From positions 1-44,137 of the forward strand of contig NZ_JAGGQJ010000042.1 in NCBI RefSeq assembly GCF_018613325.1: a stretch of DNA of 44,137 nucleotides, given 5' to 3'. This document shows, one piece after another, positions 34,533-43,260 of the stretch. The stretch comes from Bacillus sp. ISL-34 (GTDB taxonomy: Bacteria > Bacillota > Bacilli > Bacillales > DSM-1321). Position 1 is the stretch's first letter. Every line of letters begins with the position of its first letter. The position numbers and the translations under genes were made by a program. The notes below the pieces were generated by a model. It searched no databases. It was given only the letters and a program-made list of their open reading frames with translations, and was not told the DNA's origin.

Positions 34533-34681
34533 ATGAGAATTGCGCTTACTAAAATACTTGTCACTGGTGCTGCAGGGGGAGAAGTTCAGGAATGATTTTC
34601 CGAATTTCCGGAGGGTTATATCGATCTCTTTTCAAATGAAACAAGTCGAAAAGCCATCAGGCTTTGCCCTAAAATTGAATA
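34533..34681 (+). pseudogene. scrap of an NAD-dependent epimerase/dehydrogenase-like gene
   Basis: TKILVTGAAGG is a Rossmann glycine motif but the frame stops at 34595; another frame continues EFPEGYIDLFSNETSRKAIRL to 34681. Too short to be functional. Confidence 0.3.
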
Positions 34682-34685
34682 AAAA

Positions 34686-34728
34686 AAGCACCTTGCTTAC
34701 CTATTAAATAGGCTGTTGCAAGGTGCTT
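34686..34728. terminator. rho-independent terminator
   Basis: AAGCACCTTGC (34686-34696) pairs perfectly with GCAAGGTGCTT (34718-34728). The loop holds an inner CCTATT/AATAGG stem. Confidence 0.75.
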
Positions 34729-34797
34729 GTATTATTTGTTTGAAAATTCCCTGAATAAGGTTATAATTAAAAGTGTTGGAGAACCTAGCCAACTAGA

Positions 34798-34838
34798 CAC
34801 CCTTAGAGAATTGCCTTGTCCGCTACTTTCTAAGGGTG
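34798..34838 (-). terminator. terminator overlapping the stop codon of the urate permease gene
   Basis: CACCCTTAGA (34798-34807) and TCTAAGGGTG (34829-34838) form a perfect 10-bp stem; the permease stop codon lies inside the right arm. Confidence 0.65.
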
Positions 34839-36170
34839 GATATTAATATTCTGGCTCATACTTGGTTGAATTTCGGGTATGGAATGATGGTGTGTAATAG
34901 ATGGATTTGTTTTTCCATTCAGGATGGCATTTAACACAACCAGTGTTATTGTACCCATCACCACTCCGTTTCCACATATTAATTGGACTGTTTCCGGGAA
35001 TTTATCGAATGCTTCCGGGACCCCCTTGATTGCCAGACCGACTCCTATTCCAAGTGCAATCGTCAATTGATTGGAAGGTTTGCTTAAATCCGCTTTGGCT
35101 ACCATCCCCAAAGCTGCAGATAGAAGCATGCCAAACATTGGTATCATGGCCCCGCCCAGAACGGGTAAAGGGATCATCGTCGTAAGACCGGCAACCTTAG
35201 GCACAAAAGCTAGAAAGATTAGGATACAACCTGCCGTGACTACTACCGAGCGCTGAGTTACCTTTGTCAGCAAGACCAAGCCAACATTTTGTGAGAAGGT
35301 AGAATGGTTAAAAGAGTTGAAGATACCGCTTATGAAGCTCCCTATTCCTTCTGCACGGAGGCCCTTTTCCACATCTTTTTCGGTTATTTCCTTCCCGCAT
35401 ACTTCCCCGAGTGTCAAAAAGACGCCTATACTTTCCACAGCTATGATTAAAGATATGATTGTCATAGTGATAATAGATGAAAAGTCGAAGGTAGGTACCC
35501 CAAAATAAAAAGGAGTCACCATTGTAAACCAGCTGGCCTCTAAAAAGCCAGAGGTATCGACCATACCTAAACAACCAGCCAATATAGTGCCAAGAACCAT
35601 GGCGAAAAGAACTGAAACCGCTTTCAAGAAACCTTTAGTAAGTGTATTCAATAAAAGAAAACTCACTAGTGTAAAACAAGCTAGCATTAGATTCATAGGA
35701 TCTCCAAAGGTGGGGGAACCGACTCCACCCGCTGCATTTTTCATGGCAACTGGCATTAATGACACGCCTATAATTAATATGACGGACCCTGCAACAATTG
35801 GTGGGAAATAGGGTATTAATTTACCAATTACTCCTGATAAAATGGCAACAATTATTCCGGATACCATAACTGCGCCTAAAACCCCGGTTATACTATGGAC
35901 CGATCCTATGGCTATTACTGGCTCAACCACGATAAAAGAAACAGCCATTAAAGCAGGTAATCTTATACCAAATCCTTTACCGCCAATAACTTGAAGCAAG
36001 GTGACTATCCCACAGGCGAGTAAATCAAACGAGATCAGGTATATGATCTGTTCTTGTGTCAAGCCGATTGCAGGACCGACGATTAGTGGAACAGCTACCG
36101 CTCCTCCATACATTACACAAACATGCTGTAAACCTAACAATAACGTGTTTACTTTGCTCAATTTTTCCAT
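34830..36170 (-). CDS. NCS2 nucleobase permease, probably for urate/xanthine
   Basis: 446 aa, about fourteen membrane segments. NCS2 signatures: LGLQHVCVMYGGAVAVPLIVG at the N-terminus and the conserved SFNHSTFSQNVGLVLLTKV region (about residues 286-304), where the substrate and proton sites lie. Closest by character to B. subtilis PucJ/PucK. Imports urate or xanthine with protons. AAAGGGGGC precedes the ATG. Divergent from a PucR regulator gene and near the uricase genes, so urate is the best guess. Confidence 0.88.
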   Translation of the reverse strand: MEKLSKVNTLLLGLQHVCVMYGGAVAVPLIVGPAIGLTQEQIIYLISFDLLACGIVTLLQVIGGKGFGIRLPALMAVSFIVVEPVIAIGSVHSITGVLGAVMVSGIIVAILSGVIGKLIPYFPPIVAGSVILIIGVSLMPVAMKNAAGGVGSPTFGDPMNLMLACFTLVSFLLLNTLTKGFLKAVSVLFAMVLGTILAGCLGMVDTSGFLEASWFTMVTPFYFGVPTFDFSSIITMTIISLIIAVESIGVFLTLGEVCGKEITEKDVEKGLRAEGIGSFISGIFNSFNHSTFSQNVGLVLLTKVTQRSVVVTAGCILIFLAFVPKVAGLTTMIPLPVLGGAMIPMFGMLLSAALGMVAKADLSKPSNQLTIALGIGVGLAIKGVPEAFDKFPETVQLICGNGVVMGTITLVVLNAILNGKTNPSITHHHSIPEIQPSMSQNINIHP

Positions 36171-36235
36171 GTTTGCCCCCTTTTAATTAGTCACGACTTT
36201 CCAATTATATGAATGTAACGAAATCGCCTCCTTGT

Positions 36236-36302
36236 GATTTTGTAAATACTTCCTTATGGATGGCTGTATTGTTGCTTATTAAGAAACGCTATTTACAAAA
36301 TC
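36236..36302. promoter_or_regulatory. 13-bp inverted repeat in the divergent permease/pucR region
   Basis: GATTTTGTAAATA (36236-36248) and TATTTACAAAATC (36290-36302) are perfect inverted copies whose starts lie 54 bp apart. Candidate paired operators for a PucR protein; they do not match the published B. subtilis PucR box as I remember it. Confidence 0.5.
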
Positions 36303-36417
36303 GGTGTATTTTTATATTATCACCGCCATAATGCTAAATCAAGACTATTTTTTGGAAAAATATGAATATTCATTCAAGTTCATTCTGTATATAATTAAGA
36401 AGAATAGGGGGAGAAAT

Positions 36418-37605
36418 ATGTATTTAACGATCGAAAAAGCTTTGAAACTTCCTGCCCTAAACCAAGTGGAAGTTATTGGAGGAAGTCAAGGGTTAACTCG
36501 GGTAATTAATTCAGTAAGTATAATGGATCATCCGGATATATCATGGATTAAACGAGGGGAACTCCTACTGACAACTGGTTATGTGTTTAAGGATGACCTG
36601 AATGCTCAAATCAATCTTGTTAGGGAATTGTCGAAAAGAGGAAGTGCTGGATTAGCTATCAAGATTAAGCGGTTTCTTTCTACGATTCCTCCTGGAATGG
36701 TGGAAGAAGCGAACAAGTACAATTTCCCATTGCTGGAGATTCCTTATGAAATGCCTTTATCCGACTTATTATTCAGCTTTACATATGAACTTGTTAATAA
36801 GGAGAAAGTGAAAAACAATGGAAAAGGAAGTGTTGAAGTTTTTCATTCTCTTTTGAATGGGGAAAATAGGAGTTCATCTTTTATCCCCCAATTACAGGAA
36901 TTTGGCTTTAATCCCGATAGGCCATATATTCTGCTCTTAATAAACGGAACGAAAGAAGAAGGGGATTCATTCTTTCCAATTGGCAGAATGTTGGAGAAAT
37001 TAAACCAAACGGAAAGGGAAGATTTTAAGTATTGGAATATCGACTTCGATGGTCAATTGATTATCCTGCAAGGAAAAGGAATGGTGACTGATGAACACCT
37101 GCTTATGCAGGCTCAAAGAATTGCCATCCTTTTCGAAGGTCTTATATCCAAAGATAATCCTGGCACTTCACTATCGATGGGGTTAAGCAAGGTGAAAAAA
37201 GAAATCTACAATATGAAAGAAGGGTTTATTGAAGCTAAAAAGGCCATTCAACTTGGCTCGAGGGTCAACCCGACTAATATCAATGATTACGCAAGCGTTG
37301 AAGTTGAAGATCTAATAAATCAAATCCCTAAGGATGCCATAACTCAATACGTGCTATCCATGATTCAGCCGATTATTGTATATGATAGGGAAAATGAGGG
37401 GGAGTTGTTAAAAACGCTGGAAACATATCTATTTTCAAGAGGGAGAATAGAAGACGCGGCACGGGCTTTGTTTGTTCATCGAAATACTGTAAAGTTCCGT
37501 TTGTCTAGAATTGAAGACTTATTAGGAGTTGATTTAAAATCGAGGGATATTGCTTTTAAATTGCAGTTTAGTATAAAAGCTGCGAAGTTATTATTACATG
37601 ACTAG
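36418..37605 (+). CDS. pucR: PucR-family purine-catabolism regulator (first)
   Basis: 395 aa from ATG 36418, with AGGGGGAG 4 nt upstream; an upstream in-frame start at 36304 lacks one. N-terminal PucR sensory domain (TIEKALKLPALNQVEVIGG...), a middle GGDEF-like region, and a C-terminal helix-turn-helix (GRIEDAARALFVHRNTVKFRLSRIEDLLG, about 343-371). B. subtilis PucR activates urate genes in response to purine breakdown products. Divergent from the permease. Confidence 0.88.
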   Translation: MYLTIEKALKLPALNQVEVIGGSQGLTRVINSVSIMDHPDISWIKRGELLLTTGYVFKDDLNAQINLVRELSKRGSAGLAIKIKRFLSTIPPGMVEEANKYNFPLLEIPYEMPLSDLLFSFTYELVNKEKVKNNGKGSVEVFHSLLNGENRSSSFIPQLQEFGFNPDRPYILLLINGTKEEGDSFFPIGRMLEKLNQTEREDFKYWNIDFDGQLIILQGKGMVTDEHLLMQAQRIAILFEGLISKDNPGTSLSMGLSKVKKEIYNMKEGFIEAKKAIQLGSRVNPTNINDYASVEVEDLINQIPKDAITQYVLSMIQPIIVYDRENEGELLKTLETYLFSRGRIEDAARALFVHRNTVKFRLSRIEDLLGVDLKSRDIAFKLQFSIKAAKLLLHD

Positions 37606-37650
37606 GTAAAGGAAGCATGATTTGAAGGAATCGGGAATCAAGTGTTACTG

Positions 37651-37700
37651 CACATGAAAAACTGCCAGGGAATGTAGTATCCCGGGCAGTTTTTCATGTG
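37651..37700. terminator. strong bidirectional terminator between the two pucR genes
   Basis: 20-bp arms (37651-37670 and 37681-37700) pair with one mismatch; each outer part carries AAAAA/TTTTT. It serves both converging pucR-like genes. Confidence 0.9.
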
Positions 37701-37713
37701 TATGGGCCATTTC

Positions 37714-38904
37714 TTATCGATTATCCAGCAGACGTTTGGCATATAGGGCAAGTTTTAAAGTGAATAGATCATCATTGCTTAATTCCATTCCTAATAGTTT
37801 TTTTATGCTTTTAATTCGAAAATGGATAGTGTTTCGGTGTACCCCCATTTTTCTGGCCGTTTCAGCAGGTCGAAGATTGCATTGCAAATAGGCCTCCAAG
37901 GTTTTGATCAGATCAGACTGGGTTTCATCGTCATGCTCCTTCAGCGGTGCTAAATTACCTGTAACAATATCCATGAGCACATTTTTTGGAGTATACTGCA
38001 AAATTTTAAATGTTATTAATTCTTTATAGCTGTAAACTTCCTTTCCTGGGTTCAATCGTTTTCCCAAATCAATAGATTGTAAAGCTTCCTGTAGGCTATT
38101 GGCCAGGTTATTAATACCTGTATGATAGTTACCAACTCCCAGCGTAAGTTCCATTGGCAGGTGTTTAGATAAAGTAGAGATAATTTGTTGGCTTATCTGG
38201 GTGACTTGTGAATAAAATCGGGTGTTCCCTAGGGGGATGGTATCCAGATAAATGATAACTAGACTGCCCTTGATATTCCTTATGAGCTTATCGATTTTAT
38301 ATTGTTCGGTTAATGTTTCAATTGTCTTGATAAGCTGTTTATAAGTAATGGAATCATTCTTTTGATTCCATTGCAGCGTTAAAGGTAAAACCGTACATAT
38401 GAATCCCCCAGTAATTTGATGGAAGCTGGATTTGTCCTCCGTCATTCCTAAAATCCCGTAACTTAAATTTTCGGCACCAACTACGGAAATATCTTCCATA
38501 CTATAACTTTGCTCTTTTTGTTCATTCTGTCTCGTTACAATTTCACGAAGCAGGGGAGACATGATATCTGATAGCGAAAACTCAGGGGGGATTTTGAGAA
38601 TAGGCAAATTGGCCATATTGGCAATGCTGATGGTGGTTTGCGGAATTTCTTCCAGTTTGATGAACAATCCTGAACAATTCATTTTTGCCAATTCGATTAC
38701 GAATTGGTCTAATTGTTGCGGATTATCTTGAAATAAGTATCCTGTTGTTAGAATCAATTCATTTGGCTTCAACCAGGAAAGCACATCAGGAGCATCAAAG
38801 CTATTGATGGATTCTATTTCTCTATTAAGTCCCTGAATGCCAGCTGCCACTTGGCATTGTTTGATCTGTGGTAATTTTAATGCATCAGTCATCGTTAAAT
38901 GCAT
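37714..38904 (-). CDS. PucR-family regulator (second)
   Basis: 396 aa. Same architecture as the first copy: PucR domain (TMTDALKLPQIKQCQVAAG), middle domain, and helix-turn-helix (RPAETARKMGVHRNTIHFRIKSIKKLLG). It converges with the first copy and diverges from the OHCU decarboxylase-uricase operon, so each regulator borders one divergent promoter: the permease for the first, the catabolic operon for the second. AAGGGGACC precedes the ATG. Could be a paralogue answering a different purine intermediate. Confidence 0.88.
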   Translation of the reverse strand: MHLTMTDALKLPQIKQCQVAAGIQGLNREIESINSFDAPDVLSWLKPNELILTTGYLFQDNPQQLDQFVIELAKMNCSGLFIKLEEIPQTTISIANMANLPILKIPPEFSLSDIMSPLLREIVTRQNEQKEQSYSMEDISVVGAENLSYGILGMTEDKSSFHQITGGFICTVLPLTLQWNQKNDSITYKQLIKTIETLTEQYKIDKLIRNIKGSLVIIYLDTIPLGNTRFYSQVTQISQQIISTLSKHLPMELTLGVGNYHTGINNLANSLQEALQSIDLGKRLNPGKEVYSYKELITFKILQYTPKNVLMDIVTGNLAPLKEHDDETQSDLIKTLEAYLQCNLRPAETARKMGVHRNTIHFRIKSIKKLLGMELSNDDLFTLKLALYAKRLLDNR

Positions 38905-39036
38905 GTTAGGTCCCCTTCGCTGTGCCTTTTTTCTCTAATTTAACTAATTTTTTGAATATTGGCAACTAAAGCTAAGCTATTAGGATAGCCTGTTCTTTAA
39001 AAGGTGAGTGCGGTAAGCACAAAGGGGTTGGAAAAA

Positions 39037-39053
39037 TATTAGCTTTTTCAGCT
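39037..39053. promoter_or_regulatory. palindrome upstream of the uricase operon
   Basis: TTAGCT and AGCTAA flank TTTTC between the second pucR-like gene and the OHCU decarboxylase; TATAAAT follows at 39061. Candidate operator in the divergent control region. Confidence 0.4.
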
Positions 39054-39143
39054 AATGACCTATAAATAAACGCACGTATATAATTCAATTAAGTTAAGAA
39101 TGTTTTGAATTATAAAAATAATTGGAAGAAGGGAGGGCCCGTA

Positions 39144-39641
39144 TTGATATCTGACCTTAATAGCATTAATGAGTTGAACAAGGTGGAATTCATCCAAAAG
39201 TTAGGTTGGGTATATGAACATTCTCCATGGATAGCAGAGCGTTCATGGGAGTACAAGCCATTCATTTCCTTAGAGGACCTAAAACAGAAAATGGAAATAG
39301 TTGTGCAGAATGCCTCATTATCGGAACAGCTCCAATTAATCAAGTCTCACCCGGACCTAGCAGCCCGGATTGATATGGCTGAAGCATCAGTTAAAGAACA
39401 ATCCGCAGCCGGTTTGAATTCGCTTTCTCCGGATGAATATGAAGAATTTCATGCGTTAAATAATCAGTATAAAGAAAAGTTTGGATTTCCGTTCATATTT
39501 GCTGTCCGTGGCAGCGATAAAACGGTGATAAAGGCAGAGATGAAAAGAAGGATTGGTTTGGATCAGGCAAATGAACTTAAGGAAGCGATCAAGCAAATCC
39601 ACTTAATTGCCAGACACAGGCTATCTGATTTTATTAACTAG
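39144..39641 (+). CDS. 2-oxo-4-hydroxy-4-carboxy-5-ureidoimidazoline (OHCU) decarboxylase
   Basis: 165 aa from TTG 39144, which has GGGAGGG 6 nt upstream; an in-frame start at 39105 gives 13 extra residues without a site. Catalytic His in KSHPDLAAR (H69) and Glu in KEQSAAGL (E85) are present. Converts OHCU to S-allantoin, the last step of urate oxidation. In B. subtilis this domain is the N-terminal half of PucL; here it is a separate gene, 13 bp ahead of uricase. Confidence 0.9.
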   Translation: MISDLNSINELNKVEFIQKLGWVYEHSPWIAERSWEYKPFISLEDLKQKMEIVVQNASLSEQLQLIKSHPDLAARIDMAEASVKEQSAAGLNSLSPDEYEEFHALNNQYKEKFGFPFIFAVRGSDKTVIKAEMKRRIGLDQANELKEAIKQIHLIARHRLSDFIN

Positions 39642-39654
39642 GAGGAGGAATAAT

Positions 39655-40638
39655 ATGACAATTCAAAATGAAAATAGAACGATGTATTACGGCAAAGGGG
39701 ATGTATTTGTATACAGGACTTTTGTACAGCCTCTTACAGGTTTGAGGAAAATACCGGAATCAAGTTTCACAGAAAGAGATAATACTATTTTTGGATTTAA
39801 TTGCCAGATTTCTCTGAAAGGGGAAGCTTTTTTATCTTCTTTTACGGAAGGAGATAATAGCTTGGTGGTTGCAACGGATTCCATGAAAAACATCATTCAT
39901 CGCCAGGCGGCCAATTATCAAGGAAATACGGCGGAAGGATTTTTAAAGTTCATATGTGAAGTTTTCCTTGATAAGTATAGCCACATAGATGCAGTGGAAC
40001 TGACAGCAACTGAAGTTCCCTTCGATCATGTACTCGTTCCAAAAGGGGAAGGACATGAAAATAGTGATGTTGTCTATCGATGTTCCAGAAATGAAAGGGC
40101 TACCACTACAATCGAAGTCAAAAGGACACCTACCGGAAGCAAAATCGTTAAGCATTCAAGTGGAATAGTTGATGTCCATTTAATCAAGGTTAAAGGAAGC
40201 TCTTTTTATGGATTTATTCAAGATGAATACACCACACTGCCAGAAGCTCAGGATCGTCCACTATTTATCTACTTGGATTTCGATTGGGAATATAGCCGCT
40301 GGGAGGATTGCACTGGAGCGAATCCAGAAAAATATGTAGCGGCAGAACAAATTTGTGATATTGCAAACACAGTGTTCCATGAACTGAATAACCGTTCGAT
40401 TCAGCAGCTCATTTATCATATTGGTATTAGGATTCTGGAACGTTTCCCTCAGCTGGCGAATGTTCAATTTAAAACCAATAATCGTACCTGGGAAACCGTT
40501 GTAGAAACCATTCCAAATTCAGAAGGAAGTGTTTATCAGGAACCACGTCCTCCGTTTGGCTTCCAAGGCTTTGTCGTTACACAAGAAGACGTTAAACAAA
40601 AAAAGGCAGCTGATTCAACGGTAGGGGCTTCCCGATAA
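39655..40638 (+). CDS. pucL: uricase (urate oxidase)
   Basis: 327 aa from ATG 39655 behind GGAGGAGGA; a longer frame from 39607 overlaps the previous gene. Tandem T-fold domains. Catalytic Lys (K14 in YYGKGDVFVYR) and Thr (T74 in VVATDSMKN) are present. Oxidises urate to 5-hydroxyisourate with O2, without cofactor, as a tetramer. It overlaps the next gene by one base (TAATG), indicating translational coupling. The symbol follows B. subtilis, where uricase is the C-terminal half of PucL. Confidence 0.93.
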   Translation: MTIQNENRTMYYGKGDVFVYRTFVQPLTGLRKIPESSFTERDNTIFGFNCQISLKGEAFLSSFTEGDNSLVVATDSMKNIIHRQAANYQGNTAEGFLKFICEVFLDKYSHIDAVELTATEVPFDHVLVPKGEGHENSDVVYRCSRNERATTTIEVKRTPTGSKIVKHSSGIVDVHLIKVKGSSFYGFIQDEYTTLPEAQDRPLFIYLDFDWEYSRWEDCTGANPEKYVAAEQICDIANTVFHELNNRSIQQLIYHIGIRILERFPQLANVQFKTNNRTWETVVETIPNSEGSVYQEPRPPFGFQGFVVTQEDVKQKKAADSTVGASR

Positions 40639-40997
40639 TGGACAGTAAGCTGACCACACATGTTTTGGACCTGTCTAAAGGTCTGCCGGCAAAAGGAATG
40701 AAGATAGAACTTTGGGCCATAGCAGAACAGGGAGACCATTCTTTCATTAAAGAGGTCTGTACAAACAAAGATGGGAGAGTGGATGATCCGCTACTTCAAG
40801 GGGATGATCTCAAACCAGGGGAGTATGAGCTTGTCTTTTATGTTGGGGAATATTTCAATGATGGAGCGAATGATCCAAATATAAGAACATTTTTAAATAA
40901 GGTCCCACTTCGTTTTGGAATAAGAAGTAATGAAGAACATTATCATGTTCCTCTGCTTGTTGCTCCGGGAGGATATAGCACCTACCGAGGAAGCTAA
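40638..40997 (+). CDS. pucM: 5-hydroxyisourate hydrolase (transthyretin-like)
   Basis: 119 aa, family length. N-terminal LTTHVLDLSKGLPA with active-site His (residue 8), Arg in DGRVDDPLL and the terminal YRGS signature; a late His in HYHVPLLVAPGGYSTYRGS. Hydrolyses 5-hydroxyisourate to OHCU, the middle step between uricase and OHCU decarboxylase. All three urate-to-allantoin steps are thus encoded in one operon. Confidence 0.93.
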   Translation: MDSKLTTHVLDLSKGLPAKGMKIELWAIAEQGDHSFIKEVCTNKDGRVDDPLLQGDDLKPGEYELVFYVGEYFNDGANDPNIRTFLNKVPLRFGIRSNEEHYHVPLLVAPGGYSTYRGS

Positions 40998-41027
40998 TAA
41001 ATCAGTAAGAGAGTTGGAGGGTTCAAT

Positions 41028-41567
41028 TTGGCACATGAACGTACTGGTGCAGTGACTTTAGGCGGTAATCCAGTGACCTTGATTGGTCCTGAACTAAGAG
41101 TAGGGGATAAGGCCCCTGACTTCGCACTATTAACAAATGACCGCCGTAAAGCACATTTAACAGACTATAAAAATAAGACATGCATCATCACGACTGTTCC
41201 TTCGCTTGATACTGGTGTATGTGATTTACAAACAAAGCTCTTAAATGAAGAAGCAAGCAAAATGGGTGATGATGTAGCAGTGTTGGCTATCAGCGCAGAC
41301 CTTCCCTTTGCTCAAGCAAGATGGTGTAAAGAAAGTAATGTGGAAGCTATAACCATTCTCTCCGATCACTTTGATTTGTCTTTTGGTACTGCATATGGAA
41401 CGTATATGAAAGAACAACGACTGGAATGCAGGGCAGTATTTGTAATAAATCAAGAAGGAACCATTAAGTATGTGGAATATGTACCGGAAGTCACGGATCA
41501 CCCAGATTATGAATCCGCATTGCAGGTAGCGAAGGAAGTGATAAATAAAGCTGGTGCAGCTAAATAA
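41028..41567 (+). CDS. tpx: thiol peroxidase (atypical 2-Cys peroxiredoxin)
   Basis: 179 aa from TTG 41028 (GGAGG 8 nt upstream), slightly longer than the usual 165-168. Peroxidatic C65 in TVPSLDTGVC and resolving C100 in FAQARWCKES, the Tpx spacing. Reduces H2O2 and alkyl peroxides using thioredoxin. It follows the uricase operon by 30 bp with no terminator between, so it is likely co-transcribed and removes the H2O2 that uricase makes. Confidence 0.93.
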   Translation: MAHERTGAVTLGGNPVTLIGPELRVGDKAPDFALLTNDRRKAHLTDYKNKTCIITTVPSLDTGVCDLQTKLLNEEASKMGDDVAVLAISADLPFAQARWCKESNVEAITILSDHFDLSFGTAYGTYMKEQRLECRAVFVINQEGTIKYVEYVPEVTDHPDYESALQVAKEVINKAGAAK

Positions 41568-41613
41568 ATATTTTCCCTCACGAAGGATATTAAAATTATA
41601 TTCTATTATCCGT

Positions 41614-41651
41614 AAGACCGTCCGATTTACAAAAGCTGGACGGTCTTTTGT
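41614..41651. terminator. rho-independent terminator of the uricase-tpx operon
   Basis: AAGACCGTCC (41614-41623) and GGACGGTCTT (41638-41647) are a perfect 10-bp stem followed by TT. Confidence 0.8.
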
Positions 41652-41780
41652 GGATACTGAATTAAATTAGTAGTTTTCCAGTTACTTCATTAACAAAAGG
41701 AGATAAGTATTTAATGTCAAAATAAAATTAAATGAACTAAAATTAAACATTAATTCCTGTTATTTGAAGGGTAATCATGC

Positions 41781-41847
41781 TATAATGAAAGTCCAATAGC
41801 TTTATATAAGATGGAAGCGCTTCCTTATCCGAGGAAGCGCCCTTTTT
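41781..41847 (+). ncRNA. possible short RNA: TATAAT followed by a terminator hairpin
   Basis: TATAAT at 41781-41786, then about 30 nt of sequence without a reading frame, then GCGCTTCC/GGAAGCGC (41817-41840) and CCCTTTTT. A transcript of about 55 nt would result; the -35 is poor (CTGTTA 18 bp up). The rest of 41650-42147 contains no convincing gene. Confidence 0.25.
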
Positions 41848-41923
41848 ATGTTTTTCACTTACTAATTAACAGAGCAACGCTAGAAAACCTGAAATAGAAA
41901 TAAGTATAACCGTAAACTCCTGT

Positions 41924-42118
41924 TTAACGTTCAAAATCCGTCATCTCTGCCCCTTCCACTTCAATTTCTTGATGATACAACAAACAGCCCCTGCAATGGA
42001 GTATTTTGTGATAAATGTGGGTGATATATTCTACATCAGCGAATGGGTAAAATCTGCCGAGGAAGATTAGTTGAACAAGCCAATCAATGTCTATGCTACA
42101 ATTTACAAGTATAGCCAT
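41924..42118 (-). CDS. possible 64-aa protein or gene scrap
   Basis: MAILVNCSIDIDWLVQLIFL... with HKILHCRGCLLYHQEIEVEG. The composition looks like protein, with a CxxC and His residues, but there is no ribosome site before the ATG and no terminator. Could be a fragment. Not recognised. Confidence 0.25.
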   Translation of the reverse strand: MAILVNCSIDIDWLVQLIFLGRFYPFADVEYITHIYHKILHCRGCLLYHQEIEVEGAEMTDFER

Positions 42119-42147
42119 TAATTTACGTTGATGTTTGGGAGATCATT

Positions 42148-42906
42148 ATGAGGAAAATAAAAATAGCTTTACTGCACCTATTGCCTATCGCTGGTGATGT
42201 GGAGCATAACCAAAAACTAATTGAACAAGCCATTCATATAGCATCAAATAATGATGCCGAATGGATTATAACACCCGAACTATGTATCAGCGGACTTCAA
42301 TTCAATCATGAGATTGGGACTGGATGGATTAACAGGCAACCTGATGTTTGGATGAATAATTTGAGCCGTAAACTAAAGAATTTGAAAAGCACTGTATTTT
42401 TGGGGTGCCCTGAAAAAGGCAGTGACGGAGAGTTGTATAATTCTGTGTTTGTCATAGATAAAAAAGGTCATTTAATAGGTAAACAGAGAAAAATCAGTGT
42501 TCTTGATGATTGGTCAGCTTCAGGGGAAGTATTAGAGCCAATAAAAACAGACAATGTTGAGGTTGGCATTATGATTTGTGCAGACGCATATAACAAAGAT
42601 ATTGCTTGCACCTTATCTGAAAAAGGAGCAGAAATATTACTTGCACCGTCTTCCTGGGGTCCCGGATTACATGGTCCGGAGGGAGAATGGGAACAAAGGT
42701 CACTAGAAACAGGGCTGCCCGTAATAGTCTGTAATCGTACTGGCGAAGACGAAACTGTCCGCTTTTGGGATGCAGAAAGCATGATCATAAAAAATGGTGT
42801 ACCCCTCCTGACTCATAAATCAAAACAATCAGCCATACTTACCTTTGAATGGGATTTACAAAGCATGGAATTACTATCCCCTCATTTCGACATCGATTAC
42901 ATATAA
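42148..42906 (+). CDS. carbon-nitrogen hydrolase (nitrilase superfamily)
   Basis: 252 aa, single nitrilase fold. Catalytic triad visible: E44 in TPELCISG, K115 in GKQRKISV and C144 in IMICADAY. Such amidases hydrolyse small amides, omega-amides or N-carbamoyl compounds in the cytoplasm. The His-containing SSWGPGLHGPEGEW after the nucleophile shapes the pocket. TTGGGAGAT lies before the ATG. Stands alone between a noncoding stretch and a triple-hairpin repeat. Carbamoylase or omega-amidase activity cannot be told apart by eye. Confidence 0.85.
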   Translation: MRKIKIALLHLLPIAGDVEHNQKLIEQAIHIASNNDAEWIITPELCISGLQFNHEIGTGWINRQPDVWMNNLSRKLKNLKSTVFLGCPEKGSDGELYNSVFVIDKKGHLIGKQRKISVLDDWSASGEVLEPIKTDNVEVGIMICADAYNKDIACTLSEKGAEILLAPSSWGPGLHGPEGEWEQRSLETGLPVIVCNRTGEDETVRFWDAESMIIKNGVPLLTHKSKQSAILTFEWDLQSMELLSPHFDIDYI

Positions 42907-42934
42907 TGAGAACATACACCAACTCTTGTTGAAA

Positions 42935-43016
42935 GAAAGGGTGCGCTAGATGAAGAAACGGAGCTGTCATTAAGGCAGTTTTTTCTTATTGCTAGGGGCA
43001 GGTTAGTCCAACAGTG
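42935..43016 (+). repeat. triple-hairpin repeat, diverged copy
   Basis: GGGTGCGCTAG, then GGAGCTGTCATTAAGGCAGTTTTTTC, then CTAGGGGCAGGTTAGTCCAACAG. It follows the carbon-nitrogen hydrolase gene directly. Confidence 0.65.
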
Positions 43017-43059
43017 CCGTTTGAACTTTGTTCAACAATTGGGACATTTTCTTGTATAA

Positions 43060-43260
43060 GAGAAGGGTTTATTCGTAGGTAAATCGAAGTTAATCAAAAG
43101 AATAAATGTTCAAATCACTTTTGATGAAATATTCACCTCCACTGACATACTGTTGTCAGCATTAGACGTTTACAATTTGAAACAGCAACTAGGAAATTAC
43201 CCGGTGACCCTAAATATTGAAGACTTACTCAACATTGAGGAGGAAATCGATTATGAGTGA
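43060..43260 (+). pseudogene. open stretch without start, unrecognised
   Basis: 66 codons without ATG read KSKLIKRINVQITFDEIFTS... to NIEEEIDYE and end inside the VOC gene start. Protein-like composition but no family recognised; probably the tail of a lost gene that now supplies the VOC gene's ribosome site (GAGGAGG). Confidence 0.3.

Noticed and set aside
35071..36186. Several short plus-strand frames inside the urate permease gene
   Set aside because: Antisense shadows of membrane helices; no ribosome sites.
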